The position numbers and the translations under genes are program-made. A stretch of DNA of 64,000 bases from Algibacter sp. L1A34. Its GTDB lineage: Bacteria > Bacteroidota > Bacteroidia > Flavobacteriales > Flavobacteriaceae. Shown one piece after another: positions 9,185-17,687 of this stretch (within the stretch, counting starts at the first letter, position 1; the number at the start of each line of letters is the position of its first letter). The stretch covers positions 1,415,501 through 1,479,500 of the forward strand of contig NZ_CP047029.1 of the NCBI RefSeq assembly GCF_009796805.1, written 5' to 3'. Under the pieces are notes generated by a model. It did not search any database. It worked only from the letters and a program-made list of their open reading frames with translations, and was not told the DNA's origin.

Positions 9185-10475
9185 ATTGCTTTAGTTTACC
9201 ACTTTTAGAGCGCTCAAGTTTTTCTTTACGTTCAAACACAACAATTAAATGAGGTTCTAGATATTTTGAAATCGCTTTTTTTATGTGTTCTAAATTTTCC
9301 TCAGTTAAAAGCTTATTACTAACATAGCTAATCTTGAAGGTGTCCAACTTTAGTTGCTCAATAATAAACTCTTTTACATTGCCATCATTCTCTATAATGG
9401 TTTTTGTAACGTAATAAAAAGTTAATCCGGCCGCTTTTTTTCCGCTGGGTAGCATCACCAAATCACTAGTTCGTCCTACTAATTTTTCTAGAATAGGTTT
9501 TTGTAACGTGCTTTTTTTAGATAGAGTTCCAATATCGCCTAAATCGTATCGGATAAGGGGATGCGCTTTATTGTAAAGCGACGTAATAACAATACACCCT
9601 TCTTCGCCGTAAGGTAATACGTTATTATTTTTATCTAAAATTTCAACAAATAAATCTTCAGTATTAACTACCCATTGGTCAGTTTTGTTTTGGAAAGCAA
9701 TTAAGCCTAATTCGGCAGCTCCATATTCATTAATAACAGGGATACCTAGTTGTGCTTCTAAAAGGTTTTTATCTTCGCGAAAAAGCATTTCTGAAGTTGT
9801 AATACAAGCTTTTAAGGATGGACAAATCGTTTTTAAAACAATATTATGTTGTTCTAAATATTTTGCAAATTGAACAATAGAACTTGTGTAACCGTTAATA
9901 TAATCGAACTTAGTTTTGCTGAATTTCTCAATATTTTTTTCTAATTGAGAATCACTTAAATCGAAAACGGAAAAGCGAAACCGATTACTTAATGCATCTT
10001 TAAAACGTTCTTTATAATAGTCTTTTTTACCTAAAGGAATTCCATAGAAACGGGCTTGTTTAGAGTGATTCAAATCTAAATTAAAGCAACTGTATCTATC
10101 CATAAAATTTGCCCAAATTAAGGCATGGCAAAATTTATCTTTCGCAAAAATAAAGGGTGTACCCGATGATCCAGAAGTTTTATTAATAAAAACAGTTTTG
10201 GCAGTAAATCCTTCAGAAAGTCTTTGTTCTAGAGGTTGCTGTAAATCACGTTTTGTCATTACAGGAATGCTATTCCAATCGCTTAAATCTACGTTTTTTA
10301 CAAACTGTTTATAAAACGGATTATGTTTTAAATGATGAGCTAGAATATCACGTTTTGAGGTTTCAATATAACTTTCAAAATCTAATTTTTGTTTACTTTG
10401 GATTGTTTTCAAAAAGGCCTTAGCTTCCTTTATCGGGAAGCCTTTTAATTTTAAAGACAAGTTGAATAATTTCAA
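9165..10475 (-). CDS. Phenylacetate-CoA ligase family protein (PaaK/CapK-like)
   Basis: A 436-residue member of the ANL adenylate-forming superfamily, in the branch containing PaaK and the capsule protein CapK. The phosphate-binding loop is NKTSGSSGTPFIF near residues 98-110. NEYGAAELG is the aromatic/acidic core motif, RYDLGDIG the hinge-proximal Asp motif, and LVGRTSDLVMLPSGK leads into the C-terminal lid. It presumably adenylates a carboxylate. Next to a surface-glycan cluster it may activate an acyl or amino-acid decoration rather than phenylacetate, but this is inference. It diverges from purD across 154 bases and overlaps the GT2 gene tail-to-tail. Confidence 0.85.
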   Translation of the reverse strand: MKLFNLSLKLKGFPIKEAKAFLKTIQSKQKLDFESYIETSKRDILAHHLKHNPFYKQFVKNVDLSDWNSIPVMTKRDLQQPLEQRLSEGFTAKTVFINKTSGSSGTPFIFAKDKFCHALIWANFMDRYSCFNLDLNHSKQARFYGIPLGKKDYYKERFKDALSNRFRFSVFDLSDSQLEKNIEKFSKTKFDYINGYTSSIVQFAKYLEQHNIVLKTICPSLKACITTSEMLFREDKNLLEAQLGIPVINEYGAAELGLIAFQNKTDQWVVNTEDLFVEILDKNNNVLPYGEEGCIVITSLYNKAHPLIRYDLGDIGTLSKKSTLQKPILEKLVGRTSDLVMLPSGKKAAGLTFYYVTKTIIENDGNVKEFIIEQLKLDTFKISYVSNKLLTEENLEHIKKAISKYLEPHLIVVFERKEKLERSKSGKLKQFKSYLP

Positions 10476-10543
10476 AATAAAATAGAGTATAATAGTTTTT
10501 GTAAAGTAAATAAAAAATATTCGTGTTTTCGTGGCATTAGTTT

Positions 10544-10551
10544 TATTTTTG
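10544..10551 (+). promoter_or_regulatory. Candidate -7 promoter element for purD
   Basis: A perfect match to the Bacteroidota -7 consensus TAnnTTTG lies 78 bases upstream of the purD ATG. No clear TTG-type -33 element is seen at the usual distance. The two inverted repeats that follow would lie in the 5' leader or around the transcription start. Confidence 0.4.
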
Positions 10552-10553
10552 TC

Positions 10554-10569
10554 TTTCGTAATTACGAAA
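10554..10569. promoter_or_regulatory. Perfect 16-bp palindrome upstream of purD
   Basis: TTTCGTAATTACGAAA is a perfect dyad just after the candidate -7 element, and a second inverted repeat, TTCCGT-4-ACGGAA, follows at 10593-10608. Together they look like operator half-sites for a dimeric repressor or a hairpin in the leader. No regulator is identified. Confidence 0.4.
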
Positions 10570-10629
10570 AATAATAATCAACAATTTGTTATTTCCGTGT
10601 AAACGGAAGTATAAAAACATCGAAAAATA

Positions 10630-11901
10630 ATGAATATTTTAATTCTTGGTTCAGGCGGAAGAGAACATACATTTGCTTGGAAAATTGCTCAAAGTCCTTT
10701 ATGTAATCAGCTTTTTGTTGCTCCTGGAAATTCGGGAACTGCAAACGTGGCAACCAATGTAAATATTGGTGTTACCGATTTTGATGCTATTAAAGAATTG
10801 GTGTTAGACAAACAAATCGATATGGTTGTTGTTGGTCCAGAAGATCCTTTAGTGCAAGGTGTTCACGATTTTTTCTTGAATGATGATACTATCAAGCATG
10901 TCTCTGTTATTGGGCCGCAAAAAGTGGCAGCTGAGTTAGAAGGCAGTAAAGAATTTGCAAAAGAATTTTTATACCGTCACAATATTCCAACCGCAGCTTA
11001 TGAGAGTTTTACAAAAGAAACTGTAGAAAAAGGTTATGCTTTTTTAGAAACTTTAAACGCGCCTTACGTATTAAAAGCCGATGGGTTAGCAGCTGGTAAA
11101 GGTGTTGTTATTCTTAATGATTTAGATGAAGCTAAAGCTGAACTAAAAAGTATGTTGGTTGATGCTAAATTTGGAGAAGCTAGTAACAAAGTGGTTATTG
11201 AAGAATTCCTTGACGGCATAGAATTAAGCTGTTTTGTTTTAACCGATGGAGAAAATTATAAAATTTTACCAACAGCAAAAGATTACAAACGTATTGGCGA
11301 AGGTGATACCGGTTTAAATACAGGTGGTATGGGAGCTGTTTCTCCAGTGCCTTTTGCGACAGATGAATTTTTAAGCAAAATTGAAGAACGTATTGTAAAA
11401 CCAACAATTAGTGGTTTTAAGAAAGATAATTTACCTTATGTAGGCTTTGTGTTTATCGGTTTAATTAAAGTTGGAGACGACCCAAAAGTTATTGAGTATA
11501 ACGTGCGCATGGGAGATCCAGAAACCGAAGTGGTTTTACCAAGATTGAAAAATGATTTTGTTGAAATTCTTCAAGCTATGGCAAACGGTACTTTAGATAA
11601 AATTAATATTGAAATCGACGAACGCGCTGCAACAACCATAATGTTAGTATCTGGTGGGTATCCAGAAGCTTATGAGAAAGGTAAAGAAATTACAGGAGTA
11701 GATACTATTGAAGATTCTATAGCTTTTCATGCAGGTGCACAACTACAAGATGGAAAAATTGTAACCTCTGGAGGCCGAGTTATGGCAATAACATCTTATG
11801 GAAATACGTACCAAGAGGCCATAAAAAAATCTTACCAAAACATAGATAAACTAAATTTTGATAAGATGAATTATCGTAAAGATATTGGATTCGATTTATA
11901 A
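10630..11901 (+). CDS. purD: Phosphoribosylamine-glycine ligase (GAR synthetase)
   Basis: Second step of de novo purine synthesis: ATP-dependent joining of 5-phosphoribosylamine and glycine. All family blocks are present in 423 residues, the usual length: LGSGGREHTFAWKI at the N-terminus, GPEDPLVQG, the ATP-grasp segments LKADGLAAGKGVVI and GGMGAVSP, and the metal-binding EYNVRMGDPETEVVLPRL. The C-terminal AIRC-like end has GGRVMAI. It is a single-gene unit whose stop overlaps by six bases with the convergent small membrane-protein gene. Two inverted repeats lie in its upstream region. Confidence 0.97.
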   Translation: MNILILGSGGREHTFAWKIAQSPLCNQLFVAPGNSGTANVATNVNIGVTDFDAIKELVLDKQIDMVVVGPEDPLVQGVHDFFLNDDTIKHVSVIGPQKVAAELEGSKEFAKEFLYRHNIPTAAYESFTKETVEKGYAFLETLNAPYVLKADGLAAGKGVVILNDLDEAKAELKSMLVDAKFGEASNKVVIEEFLDGIELSCFVLTDGENYKILPTAKDYKRIGEGDTGLNTGGMGAVSPVPFATDEFLSKIEERIVKPTISGFKKDNLPYVGFVFIGLIKVGDDPKVIEYNVRMGDPETEVVLPRLKNDFVEILQAMANGTLDKINIEIDERAATTIMLVSGGYPEAYEKGKEITGVDTIEDSIAFHAGAQLQDGKIVTSGGRVMAITSYGNTYQEAIKKSYQNIDKLNFDKMNYRKDIGFDL

Positions 11902-12123
11902 GTAAGAATGAGCAGAAATGCTTTTGTTTTCTTCGTTATTATCGTTGAAACTTTTTAATTGTAACATCCAGTAAACCATTGCTGCAAAGCCAATGATTAC
12001 AAAAATCCAAGAAATAGTACTTGCTGCAAACCAATTTTCAAGTTCTAAAGCTCTTAAAGCATCCATAGGAGTTAAAAGAACATTAACAAATAAATCTTGT
12101 ATTGCGTAAAAGAAATCTTTCAT
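11896..12123 (-). CDS. Small conserved membrane protein (probably DUF6341 family)
   Basis: A 75-residue protein with one clear membrane helix (about residues 36-55, ISWIFVIIGFAAMVYWML) and a polar Asn/Glu-rich tail. The N-terminus DFFYAIQDLFVNVLLTPMDALRALELENWF is probably amphipathic. I recognise it as a small Flavobacteriia protein usually found between purD and upp, without known function; the DUF number is from memory. It overlaps purD by six bases at its 3' end and diverges from the next membrane-protein gene, with 46 bases between the starts. Confidence 0.75.
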   Translation of the reverse strand: MKDFFYAIQDLFVNVLLTPMDALRALELENWFAASTISWIFVIIGFAAMVYWMLQLKSFNDNNEENKSISAHSYL

Positions 12124-12193
12124 GTGTGGTATATTATTTCTAACTTGGTTAGATTGTTAGTATATTTACATGGCAAAAATACAAAAACAGTTA

Positions 12194-13117
12194 ATGATTA
12201 CAAGTATTTTTAGTAAATCTAAGCCAATAAATTTCATTATCGTATTTTTTATTACGCTATTGGCATTTATTGTGGGGCGGATAGGTTTGCCAACCGAAGA
12301 GGTTACAACGCTTTTGGTATTGGAAGAATTCGGGCTATTTTGCGTTTGTTATGCCTCTATTTTACTTGTTAATTTTATAGTTAGTAAAAATAGTTTAAGC
12401 GGAAAAAGTAACTACGAAATCTTGTTATTTAGTCTGTTTTTATTCAGCTTAACGCAAACTACGAGCAATATAAATATTTTATTTTCTAACTTTTTTGTAT
12501 TGTTGGGCTTACGGCGTGTTATAAGTTTACGTTCTCAAATCCAGATGAATAAAAAGTTGTTTGATGCAGCATTTTGGTTTGCTATTGCGGCACTTTTTTA
12601 CTTTTGGGCCATTTTGTTTTTCATACTAATTTTAGTGTCGTTGGCCCTATATAACGATATAAAAGTAAACCATTGGTTTATTCCTTTTACAGGAGTTGGT
12701 GCCGTATTTGTTATCACTTCGGCTGTTTCTATTGTTTATTATGATAGTTTTTTTGATACATTTAAAAGCCTTCCAGAAGTTAGTTTTAACTTTAACAGTT
12801 ACAATTCCGCCTCCTATATTATTGCAATAACCATCCTTTTATCCTTCGGTATTTGGTCTTCCTTTTATTATATAAAGAGTATTAAAGAGAAGAAAAAAGC
12901 ATTTCGAGTATCATTTAAGTCTATTTTGCTTTCTGCGATAATAGGCTCTGCCATAGTAGTGTTATCGCCAATAAAAGATGGTAGTGAGTTTTTATTTGTA
13001 TTTGCACCTTTGGCAATAGTTATAGCCAATTATATTGAGATTATTGAAGAGAATTGGTTTAAAGAAACCTTTCTTGCTATATTATTTATTCTCCCTTTTG
13101 CACTGTTATTGTTGTAG
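12194..13117 (+). CDS. Polytopic membrane protein of unknown function (DUF6427-like)
   Basis: About 307 residues with some eight hydrophobic helices. Relatives I recall from Flavobacteriia begin MITSIF, so I prefer the ATG at 12194 to the one 24 bases upstream at 12170. A basic loop (LRRVISLRSQIQMNKKLFDA) follows the third or fourth helix, which suggests cytoplasmic exposure. No catalytic motif is visible. The usual neighbours are purD, the small membrane protein and upp, as here. It overlaps upp tail-to-tail by 12 bases. Function unknown. Confidence 0.7.
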   Translation: MITSIFSKSKPINFIIVFFITLLAFIVGRIGLPTEEVTTLLVLEEFGLFCVCYASILLVNFIVSKNSLSGKSNYEILLFSLFLFSLTQTTSNINILFSNFFVLLGLRRVISLRSQIQMNKKLFDAAFWFAIAALFYFWAILFFILILVSLALYNDIKVNHWFIPFTGVGAVFVITSAVSIVYYDSFFDTFKSLPEVSFNFNSYNSASYIIAITILLSFGIWSSFYYIKSIKEKKKAFRVSFKSILLSAIIGSAIVVLSPIKDGSEFLFVFAPLAIVIANYIEIIEENWFKETFLAILFILPFALLLL

Positions 13118-13765
13118 TTTTTGGCCAAAAGCTAAATCTCCAGCATCACCAAGTCCGGGAATAATATAACCTTTATCATTCAGTTTTTTATCAATAGCAG
13201 CGATCCACAAATTTGTATTTTTATCAAAATGTTTTTCAATAAAATCTACACCTTCTTGTGCTCCAATTATGCAAGCTAAATGAACTTCTTTTGGCGTCCC
13301 AAAAGGTTTTAAGGCTTCAAAAGTTGCAAGCATAGATTGTCCCGTGGCTAACATGGGATCTGCTAGAATTAGTGTTTTATTTTCTAAATCCGGACAAGCT
13401 AAATATTCAACTATAATCTCAAAACTTTCAGGCTCATGTTTATGGTGACGGTATGCAGAAATAAAAGCATTTTCTGCAGTATCAAAATAGTTTAGTAAGC
13501 CATTATGCAAAGGCACACCAGCTCGCAAAATAGAGCATAAAACTATATTGTTATCCAACTCATTAATAACACAATCTCCTAAGGGTGTTTTAATTGTGGA
13601 AGATTTAAAGTTGAAGTTTTTACTCATTTCATAACCCAAAATTTCACCGATACGTTCTATATTTCTACGGAAGCGCATGCTGTCTTTTTGAATTTCAATA
13701 TCTCTCATTTCAGCGAGAAACGTGTTTAACACAGAGTTTTGTTCAGATAAATGATGAATATGCAT
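13106..13765 (-). CDS. upp: Uracil phosphoribosyltransferase
   Basis: Pyrimidine salvage: uracil plus PRPP gives UMP. A 219-residue protein with the PRPP-binding loop ILADPMLATGQSM near residues 132-144, the SILRAGVPLHNGLL block that positions the pyrophosphate, and a C-terminal GLGDAGDLAFG matching the UPRT signature PGLGDAGDR except that Leu replaces Arg. It is monocistronic and diverges from the DUF4254 gene with 72 bases between the starts. Its stop lies inside the convergent membrane-protein gene. Confidence 0.95.
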   Translation of the reverse strand: MHIHHLSEQNSVLNTFLAEMRDIEIQKDSMRFRRNIERIGEILGYEMSKNFNFKSSTIKTPLGDCVINELDNNIVLCSILRAGVPLHNGLLNYFDTAENAFISAYRHHKHEPESFEIIVEYLACPDLENKTLILADPMLATGQSMLATFEALKPFGTPKEVHLACIIGAQEGVDFIEKHFDKNTNLWIAAIDKKLNDKGYIIPGLGDAGDLAFGQKLQQ

Positions 13766-13809
13766 AATGTTGTTCGAATTTCTATCAGTAAAGTTAAGTA
13801 AATATCAAG

Positions 13810-13817
13810 TATATTTG
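13810..13817 (+). promoter_or_regulatory. Candidate -7 promoter element for the DUF4254 gene
   Basis: TATATTTG, a perfect TAnnTTTG match, lies 20 bases before the ATG at 13838, in the short gap between the divergent upp and DUF4254 genes. Confidence 0.45.
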
Positions 13818-13837
13818 TACTTTAAAATTTATACAAT

Positions 13838-14443
13838 ATGTTTACAACTAAAGCTAATAAAATTTTTCAGGACGTTATTGCCAAATACCACATTATTAAT
13901 ACAGTCGATCAACCTTTTACAAACGCTTACGCGGAAAGTGATTTACTAGAACATTTATTATATAGAAAATGTTGGATTGATACCGTGCAATGGCATTATG
14001 AAGATATTATTCGTGATCCACAAATAGACCCGGTTGCAGCGTTAACTTTAAAACGTAAGATTGATGCATCTAACCAAGATAGAACAGATATGGTAGAATA
14101 TATCGACAGCTATTTTCTTGAAAAATATAAAGATGTTAAGGTTAAAGATGGTGCTACAATTAATACAGAGAGCCCAGCTTGGGGTGTAGATCGTTTATCA
14201 ATTTTGGCGCTAAAAGTATACCATATGAATGAAGAAGCAACGCGTACAGATGCTTCCGATACTCATAGAACAGCTTGCCAAACAAAGCTTGATATTTTGT
14301 TAGAACAACGTGTAGACTTATCTACTGCTATCGATACGCTTTTAACCGATATTGAAAAAGGTGATAAATACATGAAAGTGTACAAGCAGATGAAAATGTA
14401 TAATGATGATGAATTGAACCCTGTTTTAAGAGGGCAAAAATAA
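13838..14443 (+). CDS. DUF4254 domain-containing protein
   Basis: A 201-residue soluble, mostly helical protein without a signal peptide. It matches the DUF4254 family of Bacteroidota, with conserved stretches LLYRKCWIDTVQWHYEDIIR, LKRKIDASNQDRTDMVEYID and NTESPAWGVDRLSILALK. The function is not established. The Arg/Asp/His-rich helices hint at a ligand-binding bundle, but this is a guess. It precedes a GT9 glycosyltransferase gene, from which a strong intrinsic terminator separates it. Confidence 0.88.
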   Translation: MFTTKANKIFQDVIAKYHIINTVDQPFTNAYAESDLLEHLLYRKCWIDTVQWHYEDIIRDPQIDPVAALTLKRKIDASNQDRTDMVEYIDSYFLEKYKDVKVKDGATINTESPAWGVDRLSILALKVYHMNEEATRTDASDTHRTACQTKLDILLEQRVDLSTAIDTLLTDIEKGDKYMKVYKQMKMYNDDELNPVLRGQK

Positions 14444-14456
14444 TTTATAGAATTAT

Positions 14457-14497
14457 AAAACGGATTGTGCTTTTTTTTGGTTCAATCCGTTTTTTTT
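14457..14497 (+). terminator. Intrinsic terminator after the DUF4254 gene
   Basis: The stem CGGATTG (14461-14467) pairs with CAATCCG (14483-14489), extended by AAAA/TTTT, with a 15-base loop and then seven T. Confidence 0.8.
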
Positions 14498-14511
14498 AGT
14501 GTTGAAATTTA

Positions 14512-15531
14512 ATGCCTAAACCAAAACAACATATTTTAGTTATCCGTTTATCAGCAATGGGAGACGTAGCTATGGTGGTGTCCGTTATACGTGGTTTAGT
14601 TGGTAAGTATCCAGATGTAAAAATCACAGTGCTAACCAGAGAATTTTTTACTCCATTTTTTAGAGATTTACCTCAAGTAACCGTTTTTCCTGCCGATCTA
14701 AAAGGTAGGCATAAAGGCGTTTTTGGTCTTTGGAAACTTTCAAAAGAATTAAAGGTCTTTAAAATTGATGTTATTGCCGATTTACACAATGTATTGCGAA
14801 GTAATATTTTGAAATTATTTTTCTTCGGAAAACGAACAGTTCAAATTGATAAGGGGCGAGCAGAAAAGAAAGCATTGGTTTCTGGTAAAAAATTTCAGCA
14901 ATTAAAAACTACACATCAACGTTATGCTGATGTTTTTGGTAAGTTAGGTTTTCCAATTGATATTTCTAACCCCACATTTCCAGAAAGAGTAGTTTTAAGT
15001 TCTAAGCTTCAAACGCTTATTGGGCACAGTTTTAAAAAAATTATTGGTATTGCACCTTTTGCAGCTCACGAAGGTAAAATGTATCCTTTAACTTTAATGA
15101 AAAAAGTTATTGATGCACTTTCAAAAGATTATCAAATTGTATTATTTGGTGGTGGAAAAAAGGAAGTGGAGGCTTTAAATGATATAGAAAATACATTTGA
15201 AAACGTTGTGAGTGCCGCAGGAAAACTTAGTTTAAACGAGGAATTGGACCTTATTTCTAATTTGGATGGTATGTTAGCCATGGATTCGGGAAATGCGCAC
15301 ATGGCAGCTATGATGGGCGTAAAAACAATAACTATTTGGGGTGTAACGCATCCGTTTGCTGGTTTCGCACCATTTAATCAACCTAAAGATTACGCTTTGG
15401 TTGCCAATAGAGATCTATTCCCTGAAATTCCAACTTCTATTTTTGGTAATAAATATCCCGAAAACTATAAAGATGCAGCAGGAAGTATTAGTCCGGAAAC
15501 TATTATTTCAAAAGTAAAAGGTAGTATTTAA
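14512..15531 (+). CDS. Glycosyltransferase family 9 (heptosyltransferase-like)
   Basis: A 339-residue GT-B enzyme of the ADP-heptose:LPS heptosyltransferase type, working at the cytoplasmic face of the inner membrane on lipopolysaccharide core. It starts with ILVIRLSAMGDVAMVVSVIRGL, the family signature including the acceptor-base Asp region. The C-terminal donor domain has GIAPFAAHEGKMYPL, VLFGGGKKEVE and the diagnostic MDSGNAHMAAMMGVKTITIWG. It lies alone between a terminator upstream and a convergent ATPase gene. Donor sugar uncertain. Confidence 0.88.
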   Translation: MPKPKQHILVIRLSAMGDVAMVVSVIRGLVGKYPDVKITVLTREFFTPFFRDLPQVTVFPADLKGRHKGVFGLWKLSKELKVFKIDVIADLHNVLRSNILKLFFFGKRTVQIDKGRAEKKALVSGKKFQQLKTTHQRYADVFGKLGFPIDISNPTFPERVVLSSKLQTLIGHSFKKIIGIAPFAAHEGKMYPLTLMKKVIDALSKDYQIVLFGGGKKEVEALNDIENTFENVVSAAGKLSLNEELDLISNLDGMLAMDSGNAHMAAMMGVKTITIWGVTHPFAGFAPFNQPKDYALVANRDLFPEIPTSIFGNKYPENYKDAAGSISPETIISKVKGSI

Positions 15532-15572
15532 ACCATTTTTTGTTTCAAGACAACGCCTCTAATGTTGAGGTT

Positions 15573-16061
15573 TTATTTTTTAATTATAATTCCGTTAGTC
15601 ATTTCAATATCACCAGGTTTTTCAAACCAAGTTTCCATAAAATCAAAATCGGTTTTACTAACTTCAAATTCAAAAGTATCACCTTTTTCAATATTTCTTT
15701 TTAAAACTCTTTCGTAGCGTATTTCTTTAGAGATATCTAGAAAATGTGTAGTGAGTTTATAGCCGTTTTCAGAAGAAAACGTTCTGAATTTTTCGCGATG
15801 TTTAAATTTTGATAGTCCTAAATCTAAAATAGAATCAGTTGCAGCTTTTTCTAGTTGATGGATTAAATCCAAAATTATGGTTTCAGAGCGTTCAATACGC
15901 TCAAGAAACCAGTCTAAACTATCTGTTGGTTTTTTATCCGGAAGAAACAAATTTTTATTCCATGTATCAATAGAAAAAAGAACAGCTTTAGATTTTTCTT
16001 TTAAACTATTTGCATAGGTTGTTTTCCCAGAACCCGTATTCCCAACAATTAAGTGAATCAT
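15573..16061 (-). CDS. P-loop ATPase/kinase-like protein (AAA_33 type)
   Basis: A 162-residue protein with an N-terminal Walker A loop VGNTGSGKTTYA (residues 6-17) and an Asp after the second strand (FSIDTWN). A basic lid-like segment ERVLKRNIEKG resembles small kinases of the AAA_33/zeta-toxin-like group, which phosphorylate small molecules or nucleotides. No antitoxin gene adjoins it, so a toxin role is not supported. The start is 13 bases after the stop of the reductase gene upstream on the same strand, so the two are probably co-transcribed. Substrate unknown. Confidence 0.75.
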   Translation of the reverse strand: MIHLIVGNTGSGKTTYANSLKEKSKAVLFSIDTWNKNLFLPDKKPTDSLDWFLERIERSETIILDLIHQLEKAATDSILDLGLSKFKHREKFRTFSSENGYKLTTHFLDISKEIRYERVLKRNIEKGDTFEFEVSKTDFDFMETWFEKPGDIEMTNGIIIKK

Positions 16062-16074
16062 TAAAACTTATTTT

Positions 16075-17133
16075 TTAAACATCATCAAAATCTACCGTAA
16101 TAGTTTCTGTTGTTGGGTGTGCCTGGCAGGTTAAAATTAAACCTTCGGCAACTTCACTTTCGGTTAAAATATTGTTTTGGCGCATAGTGGCTTCTCCTTC
16201 AGTAATACGGGCTAAACAACTACTGCAAATACCGCCTTGGCAGGAGTAAGGCGCATCTAAATCTTCATCTAAAGCAGCTTCAAGAATAGTTTGTTTTTGC
16301 GACATTTCAAAAGTTGTGCTTTCATCGTCAACGGTAACTGTAATTTTAGTTTTTCCGTTAGGAGTAGCACTGTCTTCGTTAATTTCAGCAGGTTTTGATG
16401 CTTTAAAAAGTTCAAAATGAATGCGGTTTTCATCAATATCATGTCCTGTTAAAACATCTTTCACCATATGTATCATAGCCTCTGGGCCACAAAGGTAAAA
16501 GGCATCTACTTCAATATGTTTATGTTTGTTTTTTATAACATAATTAACCGTGCTTTTTTCGATTCTACCAAAAATGGCATCGTCTTGATCTTGCTGACTA
16601 AAAACAAATTGTACAGAAAAACGATCTTTATGAGCATGTTGAAGTTCTAAAATTTCATCAAAAAACATAGTGTCTTCTTTAGTTTTGTTACCATAAACTA
16701 AAATAACATTACTATGTGTTTCTTCTTCTAAAGCACATTTTATAATACTTAAAACAGGTGTAATACCACTACCAGCAACAAAAGCGGCAATATTTTTGGT
16801 TTTGCTATCGTTGGGTGTAAAAGTAAAACGACCTTTTGGTGGTGCAACATCTAGAGTATCTCCAACTTTTAAAGTATTGTTGGCATAAGCCGAAAAGGTG
16901 CCATCTTTCACTTCTTTTACGGCAACTTTAAGTTCACCGCTTTTTGGCGAAACGCATAGTGAATAATCACGACGTATTTCGTTACCATTAATTTCGGTTT
17001 TTAGGGTAATATATTGTCCCGCCGAAAAAGAAAAAGTTTCTTTTAAATTGTCCGGTAAATTAAAAGCAATGCTAATAGATTTTTCGGTTTCTCTAGTTAT
17101 GGTCTTAACAGATAGTTTATGGAATGATGACAT
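16075..17133 (-). CDS. Ferredoxin-NADP reductase with C-terminal 2Fe-2S domain (PaaE-like)
   Basis: A 352-residue flavoprotein reductase. The FAD domain has RRDYSLCVSP, matching the family RxYS flavin motif. The NAD(P) domain has FVAGSGITPVLSIIK and a YLCGPEAMI block. A plant-type ferredoxin domain ends the chain, with cluster ligands C298, C303, C306 and C336. The order FNR, NAD, 2Fe-2S matches PaaE and similar electron-transfer components. No paaABCD oxygenase genes lie nearby, so in this genome it is more likely a general reductase serving another oxygenase or desaturase. It probably shares a transcript with the ATPase gene downstream. Confidence 0.9.
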   Translation of the reverse strand: MSSFHKLSVKTITRETEKSISIAFNLPDNLKETFSFSAGQYITLKTEINGNEIRRDYSLCVSPKSGELKVAVKEVKDGTFSAYANNTLKVGDTLDVAPPKGRFTFTPNDSKTKNIAAFVAGSGITPVLSIIKCALEEETHSNVILVYGNKTKEDTMFFDEILELQHAHKDRFSVQFVFSQQDQDDAIFGRIEKSTVNYVIKNKHKHIEVDAFYLCGPEAMIHMVKDVLTGHDIDENRIHFELFKASKPAEINEDSATPNGKTKITVTVDDESTTFEMSQKQTILEAALDEDLDAPYSCQGGICSSCLARITEGEATMRQNNILTESEVAEGLILTCQAHPTTETITVDFDDV

Positions 17134-17149
17134 GTGTATTAATTTTTAA

Positions 17150-17157
17150 CAAAAATA
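17150..17157 (-). promoter_or_regulatory. Candidate -7 promoter element for the PaaE-like reductase
   Basis: On the minus strand the bases read TATTTTTG, a perfect TAnnTTTG match, 16 bases before the start codon. Confidence 0.4.
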
Positions 17158-17271
17158 GTGAAGCTTTAAGTTTTTGCCGAAAATTTTTTAACTTACTTTG
17201 TAACAAATCACTTAAATTTCTTACTAACAATCATAATTCAATTAAGTATAACCTATTAAATTTCGATTAAA

Positions 17272-17679
17272 ATGAAAAAAGTACTACTCGTTTGTCTATT
17301 TATGGTGGCTTTCGCTACAAAATCTAACGCACAAGATTCTTCAGAATTTAAAAATGAAACTGTTGAGTTTATTAAAATTACTGGGGCCGCTAGCGCCTTC
17401 GAGAATGCTATCGCGCAATTAGGTATGATGGTTTCTGATGAAAATAAGGAAGCTTACACTACAGAAGCAAACGGAACTTTAGTTGGTCTATACGATAAAA
17501 TGGCTGATTTATATATGAGTGAATTCACGCAAGGTGAAATTCAGGAATTGGTTAAATTTTACCACACCGATTTAGGTAAAAAGTTAGCGACTAAGCAATT
17601 AAAACTAACACAACGCGCCATGGCTTTTGGACAATCTTGGGGGATAGAAGTACAGGGAATCGCAGCAAAATATAATTAA
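17272..17679 (+). CDS. DUF2059 domain-containing exported protein
   Basis: A 135-residue protein with a signal peptide (MKKVLLVCLFMVAFATKSNAQ, cleavage expected after NAQ or nearby) and a helical DUF2059 domain. The segments LYDKMADLYMSEFTQGEIQELVKFYHTDLGKKLATKQ and QRAMAFGQSWG follow the family pattern: helix, FT..E...L..FY.S..G.K. Such proteins are periplasmic or secreted and of unknown function. It lies eight bases upstream of the ABC permease gene, so it is probably in the same operon, though a link to export is only positional. Confidence 0.85.
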   Translation: MKKVLLVCLFMVAFATKSNAQDSSEFKNETVEFIKITGAASAFENAIAQLGMMVSDENKEAYTTEANGTLVGLYDKMADLYMSEFTQGEIQELVKFYHTDLGKKLATKQLKLTQRAMAFGQSWGIEVQGIAAKYN

Positions 17680-17687
17680 GACGCACC

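Noticed and set aside
15552-15575. Weak hairpin CCTC/GAGG with following T between the GT9 and ATPase genes
   Set aside because: Only four strong pairs, and it overlaps the stop of the minus-strand gene. It is too weak to call a terminator, although both convergent transcripts need one here.
15573-16061. Zeta-toxin-like kinase of a toxin-antitoxin pair
   Set aside because: The P-loop and lid look similar, but no small antitoxin-like gene lies next to it and it sits downstream of a metabolic reductase.
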